Part shown: positions 24,346 to 32,446 of the stretch, in pieces
How positions within the stretch are numbered: position 1 is the first letter of the stretch
How the letters are laid out: the number at the start of each line of letters is the position of its first letter
Assembly (NCBI GenBank): GCA_947474705.1
Contig: CANJJS010000041.1
Location: 1 to 41,844, forward strand
Length of the DNA: 41,844 nucleotides
Origin: Acetobacteraceae bacterium
GTDB taxonomy: Bacteria; Pseudomonadota; Alphaproteobacteria; Acetobacterales; Acetobacteraceae
Direction of reading: 5' to 3'
Position numbers and translations under genes: made by a program
Notes under the pieces: generated by a model
What the model saw: the letters and a program-made list of their open reading frames with translations, nothing else
Told to the model about the DNA's origin: nothing
Database searches by the model: none

Positions 24346-25203
24346 TCAGGCGGTGCGCGTGGCGCCGTCGGGGGCGAAGTCGTCGCGGAGGTGTTCGATG
24401 GCCCTGGGGTCGCCAAGGTCTTCGAGGCGTACGATGCCGAGGGGCCGGGCCGTGTCCGGGCCGGGTTGGCGGCGGGCGGCGAAGCGGGCGCGGGGGAAGA
24501 TGCCGCGGCGGCTGGAGACCAGCAGGTATCCCTGAAAATATTGAACCGGCTGGCGGCGGTCGGTTTCCGGCAGGGTCATTTCAATCGCGCCGAATTTGAC
24601 GGCGGTTCCGCCGATTTCCTTGGTCAGGAAGTAGATCGACGGTCCGTGGACGAACAGGTATCCGTGGTCGATTTGTTCGAACGGCATGTCGCCGTCCGGT
24701 GTGCGATGGGATTGAGATTCTCGCGCGGTCAGGCCGCCTTCCGCTTCCTCGATCCAAAAGGACGATACTCGCACGCCATTTTCGAGACTGACGCGGTCGT
24801 GATCTCGCCGCATGAAGGTGTATTTTCCGGGCATGGCGGCGCGCATGTCGTCCATTCGGCGTTTCGCGCCGGTGTCGGTGCCGGCGGCGAACATGGCGCC
24901 CAGGGCCTGGCCGAATCCTTGGCTGGGGGTGTCGGGTTCGAAGGGGGTTGGCGCGAAGTAGGCGGCGTAGGCGGGTGTGGCGCGCAGCATATCGTGAATG
25001 GCGCGCAATTCCCGGATTTTGGTGATGTGTTCGCCGCGCGTGAATCGGTCGAGTGTCGCGCGGGAGATCGCGAGGTTATCGCCTCTGGTGCGTTGGCGGT
25101 TGAACAGATCGACGATGGTCTGGCTGGTCAGGCGTTCGGTTCGCGCGAGTTGCCGGAGTGTTTCGCGGAAGTTTGGCGCGTCGCGGATGGGGTCGTATGG
25201 CAT
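24346..25203 (-). CDS. Unrecognised protein with N-terminal helical (HTH-like) domain, possible regulator
   Basis: 285 residues, cytoplasmic, no signal or membrane segment. Residues about 8-75 are helical and could form a helix-turn-helix of the XRE-like kind (FRETLRQLARTERLTSQTIV, then ISRATLDRFTRGEHITKIRE). A less conserved linker is followed by a C-terminal domain of about 150 residues with strand-rich text (PGKYTFMRRDHDRVSLENGV, FEQIDHGYLFVHGPSIYFLT, QYFQGYLLVSSRRGIFPRAR). I know of no firm family. It could be a transcriptional regulator with a sensor domain, controlling itself and the CDGSH gene. The other side of its promoter region is the recombinase-like gene. Confidence 0.7.
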   Translation of the reverse strand: MPYDPIRDAPNFRETLRQLARTERLTSQTIVDLFNRQRTRGDNLAISRATLDRFTRGEHITKIRELRAIHDMLRATPAYAAYFAPTPFEPDTPSQGFGQALGAMFAAGTDTGAKRRMDDMRAAMPGKYTFMRRDHDRVSLENGVRVSSFWIEEAEGGLTARESQSHRTPDGDMPFEQIDHGYLFVHGPSIYFLTKEIGGTAVKFGAIEMTLPETDRRQPVQYFQGYLLVSSRRGIFPRARFAARRQPGPDTARPLGIVRLEDLGDPRAIEHLRDDFAPDGATRTA

Positions 25204-25679
25204 GGTCTTCTCCGCCGTTGCTCGGATTTGAGCAGATTTCCGGGCGGATTTCCAGGTGCATTGGCAAGTCTCGGTCGAATTCGATCGACAGTGAGCGCAT
25301 TTGTCGCTTCCCTTTCACATAACGGAAACCTTATTTGCATTCGGATACCGGTGTGCATCGGAAACTGCCCGCGAAGCTGAATCCGGTCTCAAATTCGGAG
25401 GGTCGCCGGGGCGGCGGCGATGCCGTCGGCGTATGTCCGCCGCGGAGATATTTCGTTATCGATATATCAACGAAGGTTACGATGGCGCCATCTGTCCGGT
25501 AGTCTGGATAATAGGTGCGTCTCCGGTGTTGGCATTCGCGTTTTCTCTTGTCCATCCGTTGCATATGCCCGGAAATATTCGAATGGGACGATTTAATGGT
25601 GGCGCGATGCCATGGTTTGATGTATCGAGCGGTAGTCGGGCGATTCGTTCACGGCCCTTCTCATAATGGAAAGAACACA
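25204..25679. promoter_or_regulatory. AT-richer divergent region with dyad and repeated motif
   Basis: 476 nt without a supported gene, visibly poorer in GC than the rest of the window. It holds an inverted repeat TTCGTT-N11-AACGAA (25452-25474) whose spacer contains ATCGAT and TATATC, and two similar motifs: CCTTTCACATAACGGAAAC (25311-25329) and CCTTCTCATAATGGAAAG (25656-25673). The latter abuts the recombinase-like start. The region separates the putative regulator from the recombinase-like gene and may be the binding site of one or both products. Confidence 0.45.
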
Positions 25680-26213
25680 ATGATCCACGGGTACATGATT
25701 TCGACGTCCGACAGCCAGGATGTCGCCGCGCAACTTAAAGCCGCCGGTTGCGAAAAGGTTCATCGCGACACGCGCGGGACAGCGAAGACGGAGCGGGTTC
25801 GCCGCCGGCGCGCGATCGAGCAATTGAATGCAGGCGATACGATCGTCGTCGCCCGTCTGAATCAGATCGCCGATTCGACGCTCGATCTGGTGGCCACGCT
25901 AAATGCGATCGCCGAGCGCAAGGCCAACTTCCGCTCGCTGGCCGACGCATGGGCCGACACCACCCAGCGCGGGGTTCGGCTGATGAGCGTGTTGGAGGGT
26001 ATCACCGCGTTCGAACGCGATGTTCGCAGTGCCCGTACCGAAGCCGGTCAGGCGCGTGCCGTCGCCCGTGGCGTGAAGCTTGGCCGTAAGCCGAAGCTGA
26101 CGCCGAAGCAGGAGCAGGAAGCGTTGCGCCGCCGCAAGCGGGGCGAGACCCTGGCGACGATCGCTGAGTCCTTCAACGTCAGCCACAGCACGATTTCGCG
26201 CCTCGTCGCCTGA
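25680..26213 (+). CDS. Serine recombinase-like protein with substituted active site
   Basis: 177 residues with the full layout of a small resolvase/invertase: N-terminal catalytic fold, long helix (FERDVRSARTEAGQARAVAR), arm GVKLGRKPKLT and a C-terminal Hin-type helix-turn-helix (GETLATIAESFNVSHSTISR). The body follows the common family (AQLKAAGCEKV, FRSLADAWADTT). The active-site positions do not: where the family has GYARVST this protein has GYMISTS (residues 4-10), so the conserved Arg is Ile and the nucleophile Ser position is Thr; where the family has DRLARS it has NQIADS (61-66), losing two more Arg. It is therefore probably unable to cut DNA but still able to bind it. A 55-codon in-frame extension upstream is not credible; the ribosome site is weak (GGAAAG). 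Confidence 0.85.
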   Translation: MIHGYMISTSDSQDVAAQLKAAGCEKVHRDTRGTAKTERVRRRRAIEQLNAGDTIVVARLNQIADSTLDLVATLNAIAERKANFRSLADAWADTTQRGVRLMSVLEGITAFERDVRSARTEAGQARAVARGVKLGRKPKLTPKQEQEALRRRKRGETLATIAESFNVSHSTISRLVA

Positions 26214-26228
26214 TCTCGTGTCCGGTCC

Positions 26229-26252
26229 GATCCCGGTCAGCCGACCGGGATC
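26229..26252. terminator. Hairpin shared by convergent genes
   Basis: Perfect 9-bp stem GATCCCGGT / ACCGGGATC around CAGCCG. It overlaps the last codons and stop of rnd on the minus strand and follows the recombinase-like stop by 15 nt. There is no T-run on either side, so its strength as a terminator is uncertain. Confidence 0.45.
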
Positions 26253-27421
26253 AGCCTGATCCGGCGTCCGTCGACGCCCAGGGCGACGCGGCCTTCGCGA
26301 AGGGCCATGGCGTCGTCGCCGAAGATCGCGCGCCGCCATCCGTGCAGGGCGGGAATATCGCCGGTTTCATCCGTCGCGATGCGGTCGATGTCGTCCGAAG
26401 AGGCGACCAGTTTTGGCGCCACCGCGTGCTCCTCGCACCGCGCCGCCAGCAAGAATTTTAACAATTGCACAAGGGCCGCGGACGGTTTGACCGTATCGCG
26501 GGGGCGGCCGAGCGGCGGCAGCGCGGATTCGGCCAGTGCCAAAGTTCCGGCGATGGCTTCCAGCAACGACACGCCGGTTTTGCCTTCCGCGAAGCCCCGG
26601 GAAATGCCGCGGGCGCGTGAGAGGGACTCCGCGTTCATGGGCGCGATCGCGGCGATTTCCATCAGCGTTTCGTCTTTCAGAAGACGTTGCCGGGGAATGT
26701 TGATGCGTTGCGCCTCTTGTTCCCGCCAGGCCGCGAGCACGCGCACCAATGCCAGAAACCGCCGGTTGTTGCCGCGCACTTTCAAACGTTCCCACGCCGT
26801 TTCTGGGTCGGCGCGATAGGTCGCGGGATTGGTCAGGATGTCCATTTCCTCCGCGACCCAACTCAGGCGGCCCTCTTGCTCCAGCCGGGCGCGCAACTTG
26901 CGGTAGACGGCGCGCAGCCATGTCACGTCCGCGGCGGCGTATTCCATTTGCGCCGGCGATAAGGGGCGCGCCGACCAATCGCTGAACCGGTGGGCTTTGT
27001 CGATCGTGCCGCCGGTCAGGCCCGACACCAGCGAGTCGTAACCGACCTGATCGCCGAATCCCGCCACCATCGCGGCGACCTGTGTGTCGAACAGCGGGGT
27101 GGGAACGGCGCCGAAACGCTGGACGAAGATTTCCACGTCCTGCCGTGCCGCGTGAAACACCTTGGTCACGGCGGGATTGGCCATCAACGCGGCCAGAGGC
27201 TCGATATCGATGCCGTCGGCCAAGGTGTCGACGACCGCGACCTCGCTCTCGCCCGCGAGCTGCACGAGGCACAGCTCGGGATAATAGGTGCGTTCCCGCA
27301 TGAATTCGGTGTCGACGGTCACGAAGGTTTCGCGCGCGAGACGGGCGCACAACGACGCGAGCGCGTCCGTGTCGGTGACGACGGTCGGCGGCGGAAAGTC
27401 GGGGGTTTGCGGTCGGGCCAT
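26237..27421 (-). CDS. rnd: Ribonuclease D
   Basis: 394 residues. A DEDD-family 3'-5' exoribonuclease that trims tRNA and other small RNA precursors. The exonuclease motifs are visible: ExoI VTVDTEFMRERTYYPELCLV (near 34), ExoII FHAARQDVEIF (near 88), ExoIII YAAADVTWLRAVYRKL (near 161, with the Tyr four residues before the Asp, the DEDDy type). HRFSDWSARPLSPAQMEYA is family-typical. The C-terminal half holds HRDC-like helical domains (RFLALVRVLAAWREQEAQRI). Length fits alphaproteobacterial RNase D. Monocistronic, with a long palindromic repeat directly upstream and a 10-bp palindrome ACACGCGTGT at 27433-27442 in its leader. Confidence 0.95.
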   Translation of the reverse strand: MARPQTPDFPPPTVVTDTDALASLCARLARETFVTVDTEFMRERTYYPELCLVQLAGESEVAVVDTLADGIDIEPLAALMANPAVTKVFHAARQDVEIFVQRFGAVPTPLFDTQVAAMVAGFGDQVGYDSLVSGLTGGTIDKAHRFSDWSARPLSPAQMEYAAADVTWLRAVYRKLRARLEQEGRLSWVAEEMDILTNPATYRADPETAWERLKVRGNNRRFLALVRVLAAWREQEAQRINIPRQRLLKDETLMEIAAIAPMNAESLSRARGISRGFAEGKTGVSLLEAIAGTLALAESALPPLGRPRDTVKPSAALVQLLKFLLAARCEEHAVAPKLVASSDDIDRIATDETGDIPALHGWRRAIFGDDAMALREGRVALGVDGRRIRLIPVG

Positions 27422-27476
27422 CCGGCCGTTTTACACGCGTGTGCCGTGAAGGCCAGAGGTGCCCAGACTCTGGCCG

Positions 27477-27770
27477 GGCGGGCGGAGGTGTGGACGCCTT
27501 GGGGCTCCGCCCCAAACCCCGCGAGGGGCTCTGCCCCTTCGAACCCCGCCAGGGCGGGGGCCCCCCGCCTTCGCAGGGGCAAGCCTGGACCCGGTTAATG
27601 GGGGGAGATGAAGAAGGGGGCCATGCGAGGCGGTTGCAACGTCCGTGTAGGCCCCCTTCTTCATCTCCCCCAAACAGACGGCATCCAAGGCCCTGCCTTG
27701 GCGGGTTCGAAGGGCAGCGCCCTCGTGGGGTCCGGGGCAAAGCCCCGGGGTTTCCGCATCCTCGACCCGC
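27477..27770. repeat. Long imperfect palindromic repeat, copy 1
   Basis: About 295 bp. The centre is a perfect 22-bp stem (27601-27622 with 27650-27671) around a 27-nt loop containing CGAGGCGGTT. Outside it lie imperfectly paired GC-rich arms: GGGGCTCCGCCCC (27501-27513), TTCGAACCCCGCCAGGG on the left and CCCTGCCTTGGCGGG, GTTCGAAGGGCAG, GGGGCAAAGCCCC on the right. The same order occurs at 33380-33653. The element fills the gap between the stop codon of the SDR gene and the rnd leader. It encodes nothing credible; it looks like a MITE-like or RNA-structural intergenic repeat. I recognise no named family. Confidence 0.85.
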
Positions 27771-28535
27771 TCAATCCCGATCCAGGCCGCCGCTGACGTT
27801 CAACCGCTCCGCCGTCATGTCGTCGGGCGCGTCCAATGCCAGCCAGACAATCATGTTCGCGACCGTATCCACATCCGTCCGGCGGCCGATCGGGATACGG
27901 GCGGTGCGTTCCGCCAGAAACGCGGCCGTGTCGGTCCGGCCCTCGACCGCGGCCAGTTGGCGTTCCGTGATCCGTTGCATCGCCGTGTCCATCATTCCCG
28001 GCGCGATGCTGTTCACGCGGACGCCGAAGGGCGCCAGTGCCACCGCGGCGGCGCGGGTGACGGAATCGACCCCGGCTTTGCTCGCCGCGTACGCCAGATA
28101 ATTCGGCAGCGCCATGCGCGAGGCGGGCGAGGTCACATTGACGATGCGTCCCGTTCCTTTCTCCTTCATATGCCGGCCCGCGGCCGCGCAGATCAGCGCC
28201 ACGGCTTTCAGGTTCAGCGCCAGGGTGCGGTCCCAGCTCGCTTCGGTCATTTCCAGAAATGCCTCGCCGATCCCGAAGCCGGCGTTGTTGACGACGATAT
28301 CGAGGCCGCCCGAGGCCGCGATGGCTTCGACGACTGCCAGTTCCGGGGCACCGGGCGCGGTCAGGTCCATCGTCAACGGCGTCACCAAACCCGAGCCCGC
28401 CTCATCCGCCGTTTCCTGTGCCGCCGTCCCGTTGATGTCCAGCGCGACGACCGCGCAGCCGCGTTTCGCCAGGGCCAGCGTCACCGCCCGTCCCAATCCG
28501 CCACCCGCGCCGGTGACCAGGGCCGCGGCGATCAT
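27771..28535 (-). CDS. Short-chain dehydrogenase/reductase
   Basis: 254 residues. Its ATG (28533-28535) overlaps the TGA of the amidohydrolase gene (ATGA), so translation is coupled. Classical SDR signs: TGAGGGLGRAVTLALAKRG (near 8), a DIN segment near 34 (Asp favours NAD), NNAGFGIGE (near 85), Ser in VTSPASRMALPNYLAYAASK (near 133; catalytic Ser, Tyr and Lys present) and VNSIAPGMMDTAM. The tail SGGLDRD is normal. Family members oxidise or reduce alcohols and ketones; with the upstream amidohydrolase it may serve a catabolic step for an aromatic or hydroxy acid. Confidence 0.92.
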   Translation of the reverse strand: MIAAALVTGAGGGLGRAVTLALAKRGCAVVALDINGTAAQETADEAGSGLVTPLTMDLTAPGAPELAVVEAIAASGGLDIVVNNAGFGIGEAFLEMTEASWDRTLALNLKAVALICAAAGRHMKEKGTGRIVNVTSPASRMALPNYLAYAASKAGVDSVTRAAAVALAPFGVRVNSIAPGMMDTAMQRITERQLAAVEGRTDTAAFLAERTARIPIGRRTDVDTVANMIVWLALDAPDDMTAERLNVSGGLDRD

Positions 28536-29638
28536 TGGCAGTACACCGCGCGCGCGTTGTCCATGAAGAACGCGCGCCGTTTCGCTTCCGGCACCCCCCG
28601 CGGCAACACCATCGCGGGATCGTCGTAGTCCCAATGCGGATAATCCGTGGCGAACAGCAGCCGGTCCCAGCCCATCCAGTCGATCGTGTCCAGGACTCGC
28701 AGCCGGTTGTCCGGTTCCTCCATGGGTTGCGAGGTGATCCAGACGTGGTCCCGGAGATATTCCGACGGCGGGCGTTTCAGATGCGGCAATTCCGCGCGCA
28801 TGCGGTGAAACAGCTTGTCGAGGCGCCAGCACAAGGGCGGCAGCCACGCGAACCCGGCCTCGATCAGGACGATTTTCAGGCCGGGAAACCGCTCGAAAAT
28901 GCCTTCCATGACCATCGAGGTCAGCATCGACTGGCTCGACTGGGCGTGGCCAACCATGTCTTCCATGTAAAAAGACGGCCAGCCGGACCCGGAGACCGGA
29001 TAGCCGCCGAACCCGAAGGCGTGGACGCCGATTGGCATGCCCACTTCCGCGGCGGCCTGGTAGATGGGCCAGTAACGTTTCTGCCCGGCGGGCTCGGCGG
29101 TACGGCTCAACATCAGGGCCTGGACATAATCCTTGTGCCCCGCCCAATGGCGGATTTCGGCCGCCGAGGCCTCGCCGTCTTCGTAAGGGATCAACAACGA
29201 CGCCTTCAGCCGCGGTTCCAGAGAGGTCCATTCCGCGACCTGCCAGAGGTTCATGGCGCGGGACAGGGCCTCGGAAAGATAGGTGTTCATGAAACTTCCG
29301 GGGTGCGGCCGGATCATGGCGAGCACGCCCAAGGTAATGTTGTGGGCGTCGAGGTGCTGTGTCTGGAGGAAGGAGAGGCTGCTGCCGGGTCGCCCGCCCT
29401 CTGGCGGCCAGGCATCGCGGCGGGAGGCGTCGGGCTGGCTTTTGGGATAGGCCGGGCCATTCTGAAACGCCTGGCGCGGCAAGGGGCCGAACATCTCCAG
29501 ATGCTCCCGCCACCGGGACGGCAGATACGGATACAATCCCTTCATCCCATTTCGAGGACTGTGATGAATGTCGCAATCGGCGATCGCCAGGCGGGACATC
29601 GCGGCGGGTCCGGCGACGGGCCGGGTTTCGACGGTCAT
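28532..29638 (-). CDS. Amidohydrolase family (ACMSD-like TIM barrel) protein
   Basis: 368 residues. ATG 29638 is preferred to 29692 because AAGGAC is about 8 nt upstream. The metal-binding start is ADCDIHHSPRNG, where the usual D-x-H motif is seen as D-I-H. Further segments: GVHAFGFGGYPVSGSG (His near the third metal or proton shuttle), GLKIVLIEAGFAWLP, and the late FATDYPHWDYDDP with the catalytic Asp. Such amidohydrolase_2 enzymes decarboxylate or hydrolyse carboxylates such as aromatic acids and lactones. It is the first gene of a pair with the SDR gene. Its promoter lies in the 71-nt gap to the divergent thrC. Confidence 0.88.
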   Translation of the reverse strand: MTVETRPVAGPAAMSRLAIADCDIHHSPRNGMKGLYPYLPSRWREHLEMFGPLPRQAFQNGPAYPKSQPDASRRDAWPPEGGRPGSSLSFLQTQHLDAHNITLGVLAMIRPHPGSFMNTYLSEALSRAMNLWQVAEWTSLEPRLKASLLIPYEDGEASAAEIRHWAGHKDYVQALMLSRTAEPAGQKRYWPIYQAAAEVGMPIGVHAFGFGGYPVSGSGWPSFYMEDMVGHAQSSQSMLTSMVMEGIFERFPGLKIVLIEAGFAWLPPLCWRLDKLFHRMRAELPHLKRPPSEYLRDHVWITSQPMEEPDNRLRVLDTIDWMGWDRLLFATDYPHWDYDDPAMVLPRGVPEAKRRAFFMDNARAVYCQ

Positions 29639-29709
29639 GGGACGGTCCTTTCGTTCGCCCCCAGCATACAGGGTGGCGCCCGGCGGGGCCATCGCGGTAA
29701 ACAGCCCGC

Positions 29710-31113
29710 ATGCGCTATATCTCCACCCGCGGGCACGCCCCCGCGCGCGATTTCGCCGGTGTCCTGCTGTCCGGCCTAGCCGAGGACGGCGGGCTGTTCA
29801 TGCCCGAAACCTGGCCCCATTTTTCCGCCGCCGACTGGCGCGCGATGCGGGGGCTGTCCTACGCCGATCTCGCCGCGCGGGTCATGGCGCCCTTCGTGGG
29901 CGAGTCGATTCCCTTCGCCAAACTGTCGGAAATTTGCCGCGAGGCCTATGCCGGGTTCGGCCACCCGGCGGTCGCGCCGCTGGCGCAGCTCGAAACGCAC
30001 CTGTTCGCGCAGGAACTGTTCCACGGTCCGACGCTCGCCTTCAAGGACATGGCGATGCAGGTCCTGGGGCGCCTGTTCGACCATGTGCTGACGGAGCGCA
30101 ACACGCGCGTCACGATCGTCGGGGCGACCAGCGGCGACACCGGCTCCGCCGCCATCGAGGCCTGCGCGAACCGGGACCGCATCGATATCGTGATTTTGCA
30201 TCCGCACGAGCGGACCTCGATGGTGCAGCGGCGGCAGATGACCACGGTCCTCGCGCCGAACGTGGGCAATGTCGCGATCGAGGGCACGTTCGACGACTGC
30301 CAGGACATCGTGAAGGCCTTGTTCGCCGACACCGCGTTTCGCACGGAAACCGGACTGTCCGCCGTCAACTCCATCAACTGGGCGCGTATCGCGGCGCAGA
30401 TTCCTTATTATGTGGCCGCGGCTTTGGCGTTGGGCGCGCCCGATCGCGAAATCGCCTTCTCCGTTCCCACCGGCAATTTCGGCAATATTCTCGCCGCCTG
30501 GGCCGCGCGCCGCATGGGGCTGCCGGTGGCGCGGCTGATCGTGGGATCGAACCGTAACGATATTCTCGCGCGGTTTTTCGAAAAGAACGATATGTCGATG
30601 GCGCCGGTGGAACCATCCTTGTCGCCGTCGATGGATATCCAGGTCAGCTCGAACTTCGAGCGGCTGTTGTTCGAACTGCTGGAACGCGATCCCGTCGCGA
30701 CCGCGGCCGCGATGCGCGGCTTCCGGGAGACCGGGCGGATGACTGTGCCGGACGCGACCTGGCATCGGGTCCGGGGCGTGTTCCACGGATTCCGGCTGGA
30801 CGATCCGGGGACGGCGGCCGAAATCCGGCGGCTGTACGAGACGAGCGGTTACCTCGCCGATCCGCACACGGCGATTGGGATCGCCGCCGCGCGGGCGCAC
30901 ATGCCGGGGCATGGCGTGCCAGTGGTGGCGATGGCGACCGCGCATCCGGCGAAGTTTCCGGATGCGATCGAGGCCGCGGTCGGGATCAGGCCGGCGCTGC
31001 CCGCGCGCATGGCCGATCTGTTCGAACGTCCCGAACGGTTCGTGGTCCTGCCGAACGATCTGGCCGCGGTGCAGGCGAATGTCCGGGCGCTGGTGGGGCG
31101 GAACGCGGGGTAG
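29710..31113 (+). CDS. thrC: Threonine synthase
   Basis: 467 residues; converts O-phosphohomoserine to threonine with pyridoxal phosphate. Family signs: start MRYISTRG, GGLFMPETWP, GHPAVAPL, the PLP Lys in GPTLAFKDMAMQ (near 114), SGDTGSAAIEA (near 144), NSINWARIAAQI and the FSVPTGNFGNILAA phosphate loop (near 256). Length corresponds to the long (type II) form in proteobacteria. The gene is on its own rather than with hom/thrB, convergent with the pca genes (9-nt gap). Confidence 0.96.
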   Translation: MRYISTRGHAPARDFAGVLLSGLAEDGGLFMPETWPHFSAADWRAMRGLSYADLAARVMAPFVGESIPFAKLSEICREAYAGFGHPAVAPLAQLETHLFAQELFHGPTLAFKDMAMQVLGRLFDHVLTERNTRVTIVGATSGDTGSAAIEACANRDRIDIVILHPHERTSMVQRRQMTTVLAPNVGNVAIEGTFDDCQDIVKALFADTAFRTETGLSAVNSINWARIAAQIPYYVAAALALGAPDREIAFSVPTGNFGNILAAWAARRMGLPVARLIVGSNRNDILARFFEKNDMSMAPVEPSLSPSMDIQVSSNFERLLFELLERDPVATAAAMRGFRETGRMTVPDATWHRVRGVFHGFRLDDPGTAAEIRRLYETSGYLADPHTAIGIAAARAHMPGHGVPVVAMATAHPAKFPDAIEAAVGIRPALPARMADLFERPERFVVLPNDLAAVQANVRALVGRNAG

Positions 31114-31122
31114 GGCGGGGGC

Positions 31123-31713
31123 TCAGACGTCGAAAAACACGGTTTCGTTGTCGCCCTGCATGTGGATGTCGAACCGGTAGACATTCCCGTCTTGCTTCGT
31201 CGCGATCAGCGTCGCGCGGCGGTCCTCTGGGACCAGGGCCAGCAGGCTGTCAGCCGCGTTCGCGTCCGCTTCGTCGGAGAAATAAACGCGGGTGAAGGCG
31301 TGCAGCAGCATGCCGCGCATCGTCACGATAACGTTCAGATGTGGCGCCTGACCCGGATCGGGCGAACCCGGTTTGATCGTATCGAAAAAAAATCGGTTGG
31401 ACGGATCGGTGCCGGTGCCGCAACGTCCGAAACCCCTAAAGTTGCTGTTACTGCCTCTGGGATCGGCGGGGTGGGCGTAGCGGCCCAGCGCGTCGGCCTG
31501 CCATATCTCGATCAGCGCGTCGGAAATCGGGTTGCCGGCGCCGTCGAACACCCGGCCTTCGACCCGGATGCGTTGGCCCTCGACATCGGGCGGCGCCATG
31601 TCCGGCCCGGCGATGCTGGAGAGCCCGTGCTGGTAGCCGTACTGTTCCGGCGACAGGCCATAGGCGAAATAGGGGCCGACGGTTTGCGATGGGGTTTGGC
31701 GGTGTTTGGGCAT
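31123..31713 (-). CDS. pcaG: Protocatechuate 3,4-dioxygenase, alpha subunit
   Basis: 196 residues. The alpha subunit of the intradiol dioxygenase that opens protocatechuate to 3-carboxy-cis,cis-muconate. Start QTVGPYFAYGLSPEQYGYQH, then IEIWQADALGRYAHP, GFGRCGTG, GQAPHLNVIVTMRGMLLHAF and RFDIHMQGDNETVFFDV, all standard for PcaG. Iron ligands reside in the beta chain, which explains their absence here. The gene follows pcaH by 3 nt, and the normal order (pcaH then pcaG) is kept. Confidence 0.95.
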   Translation of the reverse strand: MPKHRQTPSQTVGPYFAYGLSPEQYGYQHGLSSIAGPDMAPPDVEGQRIRVEGRVFDGAGNPISDALIEIWQADALGRYAHPADPRGSNSNFRGFGRCGTGTDPSNRFFFDTIKPGSPDPGQAPHLNVIVTMRGMLLHAFTRVYFSDEADANAADSLLALVPEDRRATLIATKQDGNVYRFDIHMQGDNETVFFDV

Positions 31714-31716
31714 CGG

Positions 31717-32418
31717 TCAGGCCTCCATCGGCGTGGCGCGGCGGCCCCGCAGCACGATATCGAATGCGTAACCCAGCGCGTAATTGGGTTGGGTGAGGTC
31801 GAGGCTGAAGGCCGCGATCAGCAGGTTCCGGGTCGCGGCTGGCGTGGCCAGAAAGATCGGGTCGAGGTCGAGCAGCGGGTCGCCCGGAAAATACATCTGG
31901 GTCACGAGGCGGGTCGCGAAGCTGGGCCCGAACAGCGAGAAATGGATATGCTGCGGGCGCCAGGCGTTGTGGTGATTGGGCCAGGGGTAGGCGCCGGGTT
32001 TGACCGTCATGAACCGGTACCGGCCCTCCGCGTCCGTCGCGCAACGGCCGCCGCCGAAGAAATTCGGATCGATCGGCGCGTCGTGCTGGTCGGTCGCGTG
32101 GATGTAACGGCCGGCGGCGTTGGCCTGCCAGACTTCCACGAGCGTGTTGGGGATGGGCCGTCCGTCCTCGTCCAGCACGCGGCCCGCGACGACGATGCGT
32201 TCGCCCAAGGGCTCGCCGTTGCGGCGGCCGTTGCGGGTGAGGTCGGCGTCGTGGCCCGCGACGCTCTCCGGGCCGTAGACCGGGCCGGTCAGTTCGGACA
32301 ATGAGGACGGGAGTTTAATAAGCGGTTTGGTTGGGCCGCGTAACGGCGTGGATTTGTAGCCGGGGGCGATGTAGGCGGGCTGGCCAGCCCAGTCGCGGGG
32401 GTTCACGGTGTCGTTCAT
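31717..32418 (-). CDS. pcaH: Protocatechuate 3,4-dioxygenase, beta subunit
   Basis: 233 residues, the catalytic iron-binding chain. The four Fe(III) ligands can be assigned: Tyr in AAGRYIHATD (near 105), Tyr in VKPGAYPWPN (near 145) and the two His in RPQHIHFSLFG (near 160-162). VEVWQANAAGRY and ALGYAFDIVLRGR are typical of the family, and the N-terminal extension before GPVYGPES is normal for PcaH. It lies between an aroE-like dehydrogenase gene (28 nt upstream) and pcaG (3 nt downstream). No pcaB/C/D or a LysR-type regulator is in the window. Confidence 0.95.
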   Translation of the reverse strand: MNDTVNPRDWAGQPAYIAPGYKSTPLRGPTKPLIKLPSSLSELTGPVYGPESVAGHDADLTRNGRRNGEPLGERIVVAGRVLDEDGRPIPNTLVEVWQANAAGRYIHATDQHDAPIDPNFFGGGRCATDAEGRYRFMTVKPGAYPWPNHHNAWRPQHIHFSLFGPSFATRLVTQMYFPGDPLLDLDPIFLATPAATRNLLIAAFSLDLTQPNYALGYAFDIVLRGRRATPMEA

Positions 32419-32446
32419 GGCGCGGGTCCGCTCGGGTTGGGGGTGG

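Noticed and set aside
25515-25679. In-frame 5' extension of the recombinase-like gene
   Set aside because: The family starts at MIHGY; the upstream codons are AT-richer, Cys/Arg-rich and unlike any recombinase N-terminus.
27439-28101. Reading frames through the palindromic repeats (also 33222-33720)
   Set aside because: They arise from stop-poor GC-rich inverted arms and appear in both copies only because the repeat is duplicated.
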